Shown here in pieces: positions 46,651 through 58,391 of a DNA stretch of 64,000 bases (its first letter is position 1; each line of letters opens with the position of its first letter). The notes under the pieces were generated by a model. It was given only the letters and a program-made list of their open reading frames with translations, ran no database searches and was not told the origin of the DNA. Position numbers and translations under genes: made by a program. The DNA lies in the NCBI GenBank assembly GCA_024345305.1, contig BRON01000010.1:124001-188000 (forward strand). The letters are read 5' to 3'. This stretch comes from Mrakia gelida. Its lineage: Eukaryota; Basidiomycota; Tremellomycetes; Cystofilobasidiales; Mrakiaceae.

Positions 46651-49600
46651 ATGGCGGCCCCTACCATCGAGGATCTCGACGAGAAGATCAAGACCAAGAA
46701 GGAAGTCTCGACGCCTGCTTCCCTCGATCTCGACTACAAGCTCAAGGAGGTTGATCAAGGAAGCACCGACGACGTCGAGTCTGTCGAGAAGAGACACTCG
46801 AGTAACATCTACTCTATCATCGCCTCTGGGGCTGCTCTCATCTCGTGAGTGCCAAAGAACGAGTCGCACGGAGAACTCGATCTGGTCCTGTTCGTTCTCA
46901 TGCTCTGACCGAAAACCCTTCCTCCTCCCTCGCTCGAAACAGATCTGGCTACCAGAACTCTCTATTTACTACGGGAAACCTGATCTTTCCCAAAATGTAA
47001 GTCGTCCTCCATTTCTTGCGTCCCCGTGCTCGCGAAGAATCTCAAAGCTGACCTCGCCCTCGTCGTTCTCATCCCCCCCTTTCAGCTACGGAAAGACGCT
47101 CTACAACTCCGAGGTCTCCACTCGAGTCTCCAACGCTCTCCTCGTCGGTGAGATCATCGGAATGTGCTGTGTCGGGCTTGTCACGGATCGAGTCGGTGAG
47201 TTCCACCGTTTCGTCTCGTCTCGCGTCACGTTCTCGTTGAGAGCCAAGCTGATTCTTATCGACAAACCTTTCCACCGCAGGTCGTAAATCTGCTCTTCTC
47301 TTCACCACCATGTGCATCATCTGCGGAGGAATCATGGTGCGCACTGAGTCTTTCTGACCCTCCATCGGTGCTTCGATCGAACCTGACCCACTCTTCGTTT
47401 CGCAGGCTATCGCCGCCAACGGACAGTTCAACACCATGTTCTGGGTCATGACCGTTGCTCGAGGAATGGTGGGCTTTGGAACTGGAGGAGAATACCCGGG
47501 TGAGTTCGCCTTCTTCGTCTCATCGCGCGAGCGAGGTCGAAAAGCGACGCGACTGACTTCGACCGTCGTCTTTCGACTTTCCCTTTGCCAGCCTCTTCCG
47601 TCAGCGCCGTCGAGTCGGCCAACCATCTCAACCGAAAGAGCCGAGGATGGGCGTTCATCCTCGTCACTAACCTGGTTCTTACTGTGTAAGCTCGACTCTC
47701 TCTTCCCTTCCCTTTTGTCCTCCCCGCTTCACCTAGCTGACCCGACTTGTTTTCTTATCTTTTTCAGCGGAGGATTCCTCTCGACCTTCGTCTTCTTGAT
47801 TGCCGTCGCTGCGTCCAAATACAACAACACCACCGAGCCTGCTCAGATCCACAAGCTTCAGATCGTCTGGCGGTGAGTTCGGTCTCGACGCGTTTCTGTT
47901 GCTCGAGCGACGGCGCTGACCTTTGCTTCGATGTTGGTACAGAGTCGAGTTCGCCGTCGGAATTATCCTCCCCATCGCTGTGCTTTACTACCGATTGAAG
48001 ATGATGAACTCGTAAGTGCTGTCATTCCGGCTGAGGAGAGAGGGTGGAGGGGGAGGGACAGAAAGGGTTCGACTCCCGCCGCGTGGCTCATGAACTTTCT
48101 CCATTCCGTTCCACAGGACCTTGTATCAGTCTTCAGCGATGAGGAAGAAGACTCCCTACAAGCTTTTCCTCAAGAGGTACTGGAGGACAATCATCGTGAG
48201 TCAGAAACGCGTCGGGTCCGACGCGTCGCTTTGTTCTGACTCTTCTCCTTTTTCTCACATCTTCGCTGCCACTCTCCTCCCTTGTGACCTCGACCAACTT
48301 GCAATATTGCAGGGAACGGCTGGAACTTGGTTCATCTGTGAGAGAAATCTCCTCCTCTTCTCTCCTCGCTCCCCCCGACCCTTTCCCTCCGTCGACACCT
48401 TCTTAGCCCTCTCCTGCCTTCGCCATCACCGGACAACCTTCCCGAGACCTTCGCTGACTTTTTCCTCGTCGATATACATCATAAAGACGACTTCATCACC
48501 TTTCCTAATGGAATCTTCAGCGGTGTTATCATCGCGTCCGTGATTCCCAACCCAACGCTCCTCAAGACGATGGAATGGTAAGCACCCTTCCCTTCTGCCT
48601 TCGGATCATTCTTCGTACTTTTCGGCGTCTGGGGAGCGCGCTGAAGTGGCGACATAGCTTGACAGCGAGTCGGAGGCTCGAGTGCAAAAGCGCTTTCGTT
48701 TTCGACCCGTCGACTGACCGTTGCGCTTCCGTCCCTCGTTCCAGGAACCTTCTCCTCGGAGTCCTCGCTCTCCCCGGTCTGTTCTTCGGAGCCTACATCG
48801 TCAACAAGATTGGTCGACGAAACCTCCTGATGCTGGGCTTCTCAGGATGTGCGTTCTCGCGTCCTTCTTCTCCCTCCTCCCTCGAACCTCGAACCAAGCT
48901 CACCTTTTCTTCTCTTCTTCCAGACCTCGTCATCGGGTTGATCATCGGATGCGGATATGACAAGCTCACCAAAATCACCGCTCTCTTCATCATTCTATAC
49001 GGTATCATGGTTAGTTCCCGCAATCTCATTCTGAGGATCGAACGAGGCGAGACGAGACCAGACGCGTCGTCGACGACACGAAACTGACCCCCCCTCCTCT
49101 TTCGTCTACCTTGTTTTTGCGAAATCAGAACTCATTCGGTCAGATGGGACCTGGAAACATGGAAGGTTAGTCTATCTCATTTCGAGTCGCTGAGGGTGAA
49201 GGGTGAAGGGCCGAGGAGACGCGTCCCGAGCTGACTCGTCGCGCTCGCTTCCTTCTCCAGGACTGATCTCCGCCGAGTCTTACCCTACTGCACTGCGCGG
49301 TTCGGGGTACGCCTTTTCCGCTGCCGTCGGTAAAGCTGGAGCTGCTATCGGTACTCAAGTTTTTACTCCCATTCGTGCTCACGCCGGAAACCGATGTGAG
49401 CTTCGTTCTCTCGTCGCTCCTCCTCAGTCTTGGCCCTCTCATCTCTGCCTTCACCTTCCTAACCCTCCCCACTTCAACTAATCGCACTCTTTGTTTCGTT
49501 CTCTACAGGGACCTTCATCGTCTCTGCCATCCTCGGACTCAGCGGTCTCGTCATCGCGTTCTTCTTCGTCAAAGACTTCACCGAGGAAGATCTCGCTGAG

Positions 49601-49708
49601 GAGGACGAGAAGTGGAGGCAGTACCTCGTTGATCAGGGATGGGACGGAGAGCTTGGAGATGGTAGCAAGGGGTTGAAGAAGGCTGAGGACTTGGTTGTCA
49701 CGTTCTAG
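46651..49708 (+). CDS. GIT1-like MFS permease (glycerophosphodiester / phosphate)
   Basis: Twelve-helix major facilitator of the plasma membrane. The start at 46651 opens MAAPTIEDLDEKIKTKKEVS, a polar N-terminus. Later exons give SGYQNSLFTTGNLIFPK, then LLVGEIIGMCCVGLVTDRVG and RKSALLFTTMCIICGGIM, the MFS signature loop DRxGRK. FWVMTVARGMVGFGTGGEYP followed by ASSVSAVESAN is typical of Git1/Pho84-type permeases. Then GWAFILVTNLVLTVGGFLST, AVGIILPIAVLYYRLKM, KTPYKLFLKRYWRTI, YDFITFPNGIFSGVIIASVI, GAYIVNKIGRRNLLMLGFSG and NSFGQMGPGNMEGLISAESY. It then reads PTALRGSGYAFSAAVGKAGA and ends AEDLVVTF. FPNGIFSG and the motif around GGEYP favour the glycerophosphoinositol group over sugar transporters. 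About thirteen introns. Confidence 0.85.
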
Positions 49709-50760
49709 ACGAGGAGAACGAAGGGAAGAGAGCGAGGGTTTCGTTTTGGGTTCGTTTGCGTTCGCGTTCGTTTTGGTTCTGCATGCGCAGTTAGATGGTT
49801 CTACACGGGACGGAGAATCGGGTCCGTTTGGAGCAAGCGATCTCGAGTAGTGATCTGGAGCTAAAGTGAGGAAAAGGGAAGGTCGAGCGACTCAGATCGA
49901 GAGGGATCCCACGCGACTCAACGGCGACCTGACCATCTTCTCAGCTCAGAAGCGCCCCAAGTACGTCGGTGGATCTGGTGGATCTGACCGGGAGCAGTCT
50001 GACCCAGATGGAAGGAGTTGGTTGGGGGCAGGCGGAACGGGAGAGAAATGCTCGATCAAAAGAAGGAGTGGGTCGCGGGGAGACGCGACTCGCGTTGCGA
50101 GCGACGGATCTTCGAGATCCTCGCTGCAGAAATTAGGGAGAGAGTGAGCTCTTGGGGAAGCTGATCTACGACACTCACATCATCAAAATCTTCGCTCGCT
50201 CATAGAGCAATCAACCAACCGAAACCAAACAACTCGACGTCTCCTCACGTTTTTCTTCCCCGCGCAGACACTCGTCCCGCTCGGACACTCCCGCTTCGAG
50301 GTTTCGCTCTCCCTTCCCTTCTCCGGATCGCCTTTGTGGGCTTGATGCCGCCGCTCCTGCGTTGAGGATTGGTGGTTTTCACTCCCTCAACACCATCGTC
50401 TCCATCGTCTCGTCTCTCCTTTCTCCTATCTCCCCTGGTCGTAGGTTCAACAGGAGTGAGTAGGGGGATCTCCGCCCCTCTCTCGAATGAACGAGACCTC
50501 CTTTCTTGTGTTGAGCTGAACCCCTCCCCTCTTCCCTCCCCTCCCTTTTCCTGTCTCTCTCCCTCTCCCTCTTCTCCCTCTCGACCACATCTTACCCCCT
50601 TAGACAGCAGCAACCATCACTCTCTTTTAATCCCACACTCTTTCCCTCCCCCAACCCAACTCTTCTTCTCTCTCCCCTCCCTTCACCTTCAGCTCGAGCT
50701 CAACACCTCCCTTCCTCCCTCTCTCGCCTCTCCCTTACCCGCCACCCCCAAGAACCAACG
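49709..50760. other. Intergenic, about 1 kb
   Basis: 3' flank of the permease followed by a strongly CT-rich leader from about 50500 to the ATG at 50761. Short open frames on both strands carry no domain. Confidence 0.4.
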
Positions 50761-53380
50761 ATGGACTCCTCCCGAAATACCTCGCCACCTCCCTCCTCGG
50801 ATCGCTACACGATGACCCGGACCTCTTCGACTTCCTCCAACCTCTCGAACGCTTCGTCCTCGTCCTCCTCCTGGCCTCCTCCTCGTCGAACCCGATCCCC
50901 TTCAGCCCCTCCGAGCGTGCGAGACGCTTTCAACCTCCCTCACTACCTCATGCTCTCCTCCAGGAAGTCCTTCCTCGCATCAGGGAGGAAGAGGAAGACT
51001 TCCAGGGAGGCAGCGAACCGTTCGGCGGACGAGGACTCGTCGGACGAGTTTCGAGTGAGGGAGGAAGAGCGAAGCTCGATGGAAACCACCGACGACGACA
51101 GAAGCGTCAGGATGAGGAGTCTTAGTCTGGGAGCTGCCGAGGACGACTACGAGAGCGAGGATATCTCCATGGACGACCGAGACGAGGAGGAGGAGCTTCT
51201 CAACGACGAAGAATCAGGTCCTCTCGGTCAGTCTCCTCATCTCGGGGGCTGAACGTCGTCTACCCCTTGTTTCTTGCTCCTGACTCTTTCCCTCTCTCTC
51301 CTTCTCCTCTATTCAGCCCCAGAGAACTCTCCGTCTTCCATCCATATCCCTCTTCCATCCTCTCCCAAGGCCAACAACGCTCCACTCGGTCCTCTCGAAG
51401 ACGAGGTCGTCGCGACCCTCCCTCTCCCCTCTCCTCCTCTCAAACATCGAGCTCACTCTGAACCCCTTCCCGAGCACCAATCCTCTCCCATCGTCCCTGA
51501 ACAACACAACGGAACCTTCCCTCTCGGTCAACCTCTTCTCAAGATCGCTTTCTGCTCGGAGGAAGGCGAGGACGACGTGCCTCCTTGTTTCTACGTTCGT
51601 CGCGCGTTTCTTTCCTTCTCTCTTCGGTAACCACTAAGCTGACCTTCGTATCTGTTTGATTTATTCTTAAGCCTGGTCAAACCATCCCTACCACCCTCAT
51701 GTTCGAACTTCCTCGGTACACGTCCCTCCCTCATGCTCTTCGTCCCGTCCTCACCATGTCCCTCATCGGAACGCTTCGTTTCACCGACGAGGACGCGTCG
51801 CGCTCAGGAGAGGAGGTCGTCAGGGAGAGGAGCTTGATCAACGTTGGAGTCAGCTTGGCTGAGGGGTTGAGGCTCTGGGGGAAGGACGCTGGGTTGGCCT
51901 GGGACAAGTTGAGCGAGAGGAAGAAGAGGGGACGACAGGATCCCAAGATGGGCTTGCCAGGAGGGAAATACACGTAGGTTTCCTCCTTTCTCTCCTTCTC
52001 TCCTGTTTCCAACGTTTTGGTTCCTAACTCCTATCGTCTCCTCCCCTTATCTATCGCAGTCTTCCCCTCACCGTGCAAGTGCCAACCCATCCCAAACTCC
52101 CTCCGACTTTCTCCCTCCCCTCCAAGTGCTTCGAGATCGTCTATTCGCTCGAAGTCCACCTCACCATCGACAACCCCATCGAACCTCTTATCCTCAACTC
52201 TACCGAAGATCGTCAACGAATCGACAACCCCATCGAACCTCTTATCCTCAACTCTACCGAAGATCGTCAACGAATCACCCTCATTCGAGCGGAGCGAGAG
52301 TTCACTCTCCTTCCCGTCACGCTTCCTTCGTCGAAGCCGGATCTTCCTGGGTTGGAGGGACTCGTCGAGGTCGTCGCTCCCAAGGCGGAGAACTTGGCCG
52401 GAGGTGCTTCTTCGACAGTCTCTGGAGCTACTGGATGGATGGACCGACTCAACACCGCGTTGGGACCGATCAGGATGGGATTGGGAGGAGGAGAGGAGGT
52501 GTCGACTTCGAGACGTTTCTCGATGTTGGGAGGAGCTCTGACCGCCGTCGCTGCCGCCGTTACTACTCCTCCTTCGTCTCCTCCTACCTCCTGGACCATC
52601 CTTCCCTCCCTTCCCACCTCAACCTACTCTCCCTCCTCGAACATCCCTCTGGACCTCACCCTCGTCGCTCCCACTCCCACCACTCCCGTCGTCGGACCTC
52701 CTCGACCTCCCACCGGCGAACTCCTCATCCGAGCCACCCTTCTTCGACGCGAGCACATCTTCCACTCGGACTCGATGCCTACACCTGTCGACGAGGAACG
52801 AGGGCTCATCGCTGAGGACGAGATCGTTTCCTCTTGCGGTCGATTCGATCTCGCTTCCCTCTCCGTCGGACGCGACGGTCGGATTCAACTCCCTCGACTC
52901 AACCTCCCTCTTGGATACGGAACTCGATCCCAACTCTGGACCCACGGATTCACCACCTCCCTCACCATCTCCCCCGACCTCTCGTCCGTCCCCGAGCCCG
53001 TTCCTACCAGCCCCCTGCACACCCACTGCTCGTCTCGATTCTACCTCTCCCTCCACCTCGCCTTCTGCCCCATTCCTACCTCCCACATCCCAGCTCCCAA
53101 CACCTTCTCAACTCCTTCCTCCTCGGGCTCGACGATGGATATCCCCTTCAACCTCAAGCCGAGACTCCTCCTCATCCCCATCACGGTCGGATCCGTCGGA
53201 GAGCCTCAGGGTGCTCGACACCGACGAGGATGGAGGGAGCTGTACCTCGAGAGGGAGGCTGGGTCGGGAGAGGAGCGGGGAAGGATGGTCAGTGGTGTGG
53301 CGATGGACGAGGAAGGCGCTTGGATGGTCGCTCCTCCTTCGTACGAGCTCGCGTGCGAGGCTGAGGAGTACGTCGTGTAA
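50761..53380 (+). CDS. Alpha-arrestin-like protein
   Basis: Probable arrestin-fold adaptor, by analogy with proteins that link ubiquitin ligases to membrane cargo. The first exon (50761 to about 51220) is Ser-rich with a basic patch (SGRKRKTSREAANRS) and an acidic end. The second is Pro-rich, to about 51591. The third begins PGQTIPTTLMFELPRYTSLP and includes PVLTMSLIGTLRFTDE, arrestin-N-like strands. The fourth exon (about 52060-53380) starts LPLTVQVPTHPKLPPTFSLP and FEIVYSLEVHLTIDNPIEPL. It ends with a second beta-rich half (GELLIRATLLRREHIFHSD, then PLGYGTRSQLWTHGFTTSLT, then SSRFYLSLHLAFCPIPTS). An exact in-frame 54-bp duplication lies at 52166-52273. I see no clear PPxY ligase-binding motif. 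Family call from the strand pattern is moderate. Confidence 0.6.
52166..52273 (+). repeat. Exact 2 x 54-bp tandem duplication inside the arrestin-like CDS
   Basis: Copy 1 (52166-52219) and copy 2 (52220-52273) are identical and encode IDNPIEPLILNSTEDRQR twice. The length is a multiple of three, so the frame is kept. Absence of any difference, even at third positions, suggests a recent duplication. Confidence 0.95.
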
Positions 53381-54213
53381 TCTCCCTCTCCGTCCCTCTA
53401 TCTCGTTAGGTTTCTTGGACTCTATCTCTCTCTCGCTCGCTCGAGCTCTCTCTCCATCTCTTTCACTATCTTACCTCCTCATCTCGTGCTTAGTTCTCTT
53501 TCCCTTCTCGGAACTGTTTATCTTCCTCGTTCTCCTTGCAAGCCCTGCTTTACCTTATCCGTCCGCTTCCTTTTTAACGTGTCCTTTCCCGCTTTAGTCT
53601 CCCTACCCATGTTTGCCATCAACGCTTCGTTTCTTTCCCTACCCTCTCTCTTGCTTTGTTCTCGCGTGCTTTCTTTCTCCCGGTCGACCGCGTCGCGTCG
53701 TCGTCGTTTTTATTTCCCCTTGCTTTTCCGTTCCTACCCTCGTTGCATCTAGCATCTCGTCGCGTCTCTCTCTCCTCGCATAATTTATCTCTCTGCTGCT
53801 GCTGCTCTCCCATCTCGCTCCTTAAGTCTCTTCCTGCTTTTGCTTCGTTCGCTCGCTCGCTCGTTCTCGTTTTTGCTTGTCGTTCCTTCCGTCACTCTTT
53901 TTAGCCCCTATCCATTCAGATCGTCCGATTTTTATGTGCGAACTGTATCAGATCGATGTCTAGGTCAGAAAAGGGCAGAAACAAGACAAGACGAGGAAGT
54001 GGATGGAAGAGCGACGACGCGAACGAACCAACACACACAGGGGGGGGTAGGGAAGGAGCGTGAAACTGGTGAGCTCGTCCCTCTCTCCTCGCCTTGCCCT
54101 CCTCCCACCCTCCCTCACGACCCACCCGCCTACCCACTTTTTCGACTTTATACCCACCTTCTCAGCACCCTTCCTCTTCCTCGGTTCTCTCTCTTCGCTT
54201 TCCCTCATCCAGC
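53381..54213. other. Intergenic, T/C-rich
   Basis: 3' flank of the arrestin-like gene and leader of the next gene. It includes CGCTCGCTCGCTCG-like repeats near 53850 and a run of about eight G near 54041-54048. No gene seen. Confidence 0.4.
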
Positions 54214-56507
54214 ATGGACCGCGGTCCTTCTCGTCTTCAGCAACAGCATCCCGCGCCTTCCACTCTTACTCGAAGGTCGGCCCTCTCCCTTCGAGACGAC
54301 TTCTCATCCTCTTCGACCACAGGAGGAGGTCACTCGCTCGCTCATGAGCTTGTGTCGGCTATGGAACCCTCGGAGGGTGGTGCTAGGAGTTTAGCGGAGG
54401 AGTTTGGGATCGATCTGGGAGACGAGGAGGACGGGGGAGAGGAGCAAGGTCAGTCTGGCCCGTTCGAGCTTCGTTCACTGTTCTGAGGGTATTTCTAGGT
54501 GTAGAGAGGGTGGCAATCGAAGGAGGGGTATATGCTCGAGCTGCCGAGGAGGTTTGGGGCCGCGAGGTGGAGCTGAAGCTCACATAGAGCTCATGGGAGA
54601 AGGGGAGGGAAGGGAGGAGTCAAGGAAGGGACGGAAAGTGGGGAGATTGCCAGCTCTTGCGCTCCTCGTGATGTAGTGAGGATTTTCAGCTGGTCTTGTA
54701 GCAGTGCAGAGGTCTGTAGACTTCGTATAAGCTGGGCCGTACCTCTGGGAGAAGCAGGGGGCAAGCTTTGCTGGACTGAAGCGCGAGAGAGGGGTCTTTC
54801 CGTCAGCTCCCTCCTCTCGAGCTCTCCAGCCTCCTCTCCCTCGCCTATGGCTCTTCTTAGACCTCTTCTGGGCTCTCGCAAGTCTCAGTCATCCAGCTGA
54901 CTCGTTTACTCTTCACCTTCCAGACTCGTCAAGATCAGAATCACCCTCCGGATCCCCTTCATCTCACCTGTACGACGACCACGATCCTCAATTCGCCAAC
55001 CCGAACGACTTCGAGCCCGACCCTTTCTCTATCTCTCACGAGTTCGACGAGCAGGAGGATCAGTTCAACCACTTCGGTCATGAGTCTTCAGACTTCGAGG
55101 ACGAGCAGGACGGAGGGAACCATCACCAAGGCATGAGTTTGGGAGACGAGCTCACCCTCGGCGACGAGCTCGAGATGGAACTTAACGGGATTCCTCACGA
55201 CGACCAGGAGGACGATCTTCAGACTCCTACTCGAGCAAAGGGACCTCGTCGGATAAGGAGTCGAACAGCATCGTCGTTTCGGAGTCAAGGAAGTCGCTCA
55301 GTCCTCGGTTTCGGGATGGCTCCGTCGACGTCCCTCGACGCTGGACCTTCGCCTTCAGCCTCGTCGTCTCGGTCCTCGTCCCCTTCCAAGTTCAGGTCGA
55401 CATCAGGATCGTCCATGGTCGACGACGACAGCGATACCGACTCCCCACCCCCTCAGCGACTCTTCTCCTCCTCCTCGATCCCCTCGACGCCAAATTCGGC
55501 ACCCTCGTCGGCGAGCGTTCAGGAAACGATACCCCTTCCTCCGACCTTCCTACCCCTCCTCGCCAAAGACGATCGCTCTTTCGAGCTCGAACACGCGACG
55601 GCATCGGTGCTCAAGACGATGGAGGACATGGGGAGGCAGAGGGAGGGCATGTGCAGGGAGTTGGGAGGGTTGGATCGGGAGTTGCAGCGGTTGATTGCAG
55701 AGGGAACGAGGTTCTCTGACATGGAGGGTGGTGAGGATGGGTTCGGAATGGGAACGAGGTCAGGACCTATGGGGTCGCTGGTGGAAGACGAGGATGAGGA
55801 GGACGGCGACGAGGAGGACGACGAGGAGCGCTCTCGTTCGTTCGGCGACGACGAAGACGATCTCGACGACGAGGACCGCTCTGGAACGGCTCGACTGCAC
55901 CAAACCCATCTCCAACCTTCACCCTCCTTCTCTCGGAACTCCACGCCTCGCAAATCGCGTCCACCAAACCCCTTCGCACCACCACCTCCCTCTCGATCCA
56001 CTCCATCCTCTCCCTCGTCCCACGCCCTCCTCGAACCTCCTACCTCCCCATCTCTTCTTCCCTCAATCTCAACGCTCACAACCCTCACCTCATCCCTCCT
56101 CACCTCCCTCTCATCGCTACACGACGCGTCCCAGATCACTCTCTCCTCCGCCGCCGATGCTGGTCGTCGACTTCGAGCTCTGAGGACGACCTTCGCCGGG
56201 ATGAAGGCCGACGAAGAGGTCGTCGAGAAAGCTTGGAAGAGTGTGATCGAGTGGGAGGAAGGAGAGGGGAGGAAGAAGGAAGAGGGTGGGAGGGATGTGA
56301 AGGAGGTGGTGGAGAAGGAAATGGCTGGGTTCAGGAAGATCGTGGATGACTTTGAGGTTCGTTCGCAATCCTCTCTCCTTCGGTCTCTTTCAACTCCTCC
56401 TCGAAACTTTGAAAGGCTGACCTTCTCAATCTCCTTTATCACTCGAACAGGAACGAACCAAAGTCATCCGAGCAGACCACAACCGCTGGCTCGTCGGCTG
56501 CGTTTGA
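54214..56507 (+). CDS. Acidic Ser-rich coiled-coil protein, function unknown
   Basis: Not recognised. The start at 54214 gives MDRGPSRLQQQHPAPSTLTR, then SLAEEFGIDLGDEEDGGEEQ. A 475-nt intron (54449-54923) is far longer than others here. The second exon opens DSSRSESPSGSPSSHLYDDH and is acidic and Ser-rich. It contains a likely helical region LEHATASVLKTMEDMGRQRE continuing ELGGLDRELQRLIAEGTRFS, then a very acidic run (EDEDEEDGDEEDDEE). A Pro/Ser linker follows, then a second helical domain (LLTSLSSLHDASQITLSSAA, GRRLRALRTTFAGMKADEEV, VEKEMAGFRKIVDDFE). The last exon after an intron at about 56359-56450 reads ERTKVIRADHNRWLVGCV. The conserved-looking ends suggest a real orthologue family. Possible scaffold; I assign no function. 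Confidence 0.7.
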
Positions 56508-57235
56508 TCTCTGCACCCTCTCCTCGTCGATTCGCATCTCCCATCTTCCCCTCATCTATTTACTACACGCCGTCCCGCATCTCTTTCTAGTCGTTTTGAT
56601 TCATCGTCTCGGTTGCTTTTTCCCTTCTCTTTCGCTTCGCTTTTCTCTTCCCTTCTTTCCCACTTGCATTTTTCTCCTCTCTTCTACTTCTCCTTCTTAG
56701 CACTACACTTCACGCTCTACGCCATCTACCATACACACCTTAACGTACTTGCCCATGCCCTCTTCTCTACCTACCCCCATCGGACTCTTCTTTCATGCCC
56801 TTTCGTTCTTCGACGCGAGGTGATGGAGGCGGCGACGCGACGCGACCTCTTTCGGAAGCTTTACGTTCTCGCCAACACATCTGCGCGCAGCAGAGTACGC
56901 GCTCAGACCTCGACGAGTATCGATATGGAAAGCAGCCAAGAAGGAGTCCAAGGATAGGAAGAAAGTGGGAGGAAAGCGACGAAACGACGAAGACGAAACA
57001 AGAACGACGCCAAAAAGGACGCAGCGTACGGACAAGATGGGACGCTAAAAGACGAACACAATGAGAGAGGAGTATCAAGAAACGCTCAAGTCGAAAAGGA
57101 AACTAAAGAGCGACTGGCACCGGCGAGGAGAAAACACAACGAAGTGAAAGTCGAACGACGCGTCCTCCTCAGTACGCAACGAACCCAGCTGGCAACACCG
57201 GCCGATCTCCTCTTCTCTCCCCAGATGCCCTCGGT
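56508..57235. other. Intergenic between convergent genes
   Basis: 3' flanks of the acidic coiled-coil gene (+) and the next gene (-). T/C-rich to about 56800, A/G-rich after. One frame of the next gene could extend to a stop near 57169. Confidence 0.4.
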
Positions 57236-58391
57236 CTAAAGAAGGCCGAGACCACGACGAAGACGACCGAAACGGGAACCTCGGAGGGTTTTCGCGCGAG
57301 ACGAAGACGAGACGACGAGTTCCTCCATCGAGAGAAGCCGACGATCTGAGGTCCCAGACGGAGCGACAACCTCGTCAGTCAAATGAAGAGCTAGTATGAA
57401 AGCTGTCAGCGGAACTCACCTGATCAGGATCGTAAGTCGCGTAGCGAAGAACAGTGATGTCGTGCGTCGTGATTTCAACGTCTCGAGCTTTGATGACTGA
57501 GCGACGTTGAACGTGACAAGGTTCCTTCCGTGGAGGTTAGTGAATCCGTAAATTTCGACCTTCCCGACGTCTCCGATGTCCGACGAGTCGTTCTAGGTGA
57601 GGAGGAGAGGGTCGAGAGCGGGGATGAGGACGGTGACGGAAATGGAGGAGTCGTAGCGTCCGCTGGTTCGAAGTTCTTTTGCTCGGTTGATGAGTTGGTC
57701 GAAGCTACAGACGATGCGGCATTAAGAAGGTATGACAGCGAGGTGAAGTCGAGAGCGATGGAGAGGAAGAGAAGAGGAGGAGAAGGACGAACTCGTGAAA
57801 CAGCTCGCAGTGGAACTCGACTCCGCACTCCTTCCTGTGCTGCTCGAATCTGAAGGCGATTCCGTTCGAAGGGTCTGCGAGAGAGAAAATCTGTATCAGC
57901 ACTCGGTAATAGAGAAAGCGACGAGCTCGAACGAACTCACAGAAGACCAAGATCGGACTCTCTCGACTTTTCTTCTCCGCGAACCAAAGCGCATAAGCAG
58001 CGACGAAAGCTCCCACAGACCCAAACCCTCCCACCCCGAAGTCCTCTCGAGTCATCTTCCCTCTAGCTGACATCGACAACTCCTCCACAGACTTCGCCAA
58101 ACCTCCCAACTCCTTCGTCACGTCGCTCTGAGCCTCAATTCCCATCGATCCCGAAACGACCGAGGCGACGGCTCCCAGGAGATGAAGACCTGTAAGAGCG
58201 AGACCGAACTTCGTCGCCGTTGGAAGAGCTATGGCGAGGAGAGTTCCTGCTGAGCGAAGAGTGGAAGCGAGCTCAGGGAAGGGAGTGGTCGAGGCGTCAA
58301 GAGGGACGGGAGGGCTCGTGCTCAAGGCGAGGAGGTCGGGCTCTTGTAGAGCGTTTTGGACGAGGGAGAGACCTGCGGTGCTCAGCATCAT
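57236..58391 (-). CDS. Hydrophobic-segment protein of unknown function, 3' end uncertain
   Basis: Not recognised. The ATG at 58389-58391 opens MMLSTAGLSLVQNALQEPDL. A hydrophobic stretch follows (SAGTLLAIALPTATKFGLAL, then TGLHLLGAVASVVSGSMGI), then helical VTKELGGLAKSVEELSMSAR and FGSVGAFVAAYALWFAEKK. After an intron: DPSNGIAFRFEQHRKECGVE and FHCELFH. After a GTTCGT...GTAG intron the frame reads DFDQLINRAKELRTSGRYDS, then SISVTVLIPALDPLLLT and an in-frame TAG at 57593-57595. Beyond this the same frame reads KVEIYGFTNLHGRNLVTFN, and another frame reads VIKARDVEITTHDITVLRYA. These look coding, so the gene may continue to 57236 or 57169 through extra introns, or be decaying. If it simply stops at the TAG, the gene is 57593-58391. 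Confidence 0.5.
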
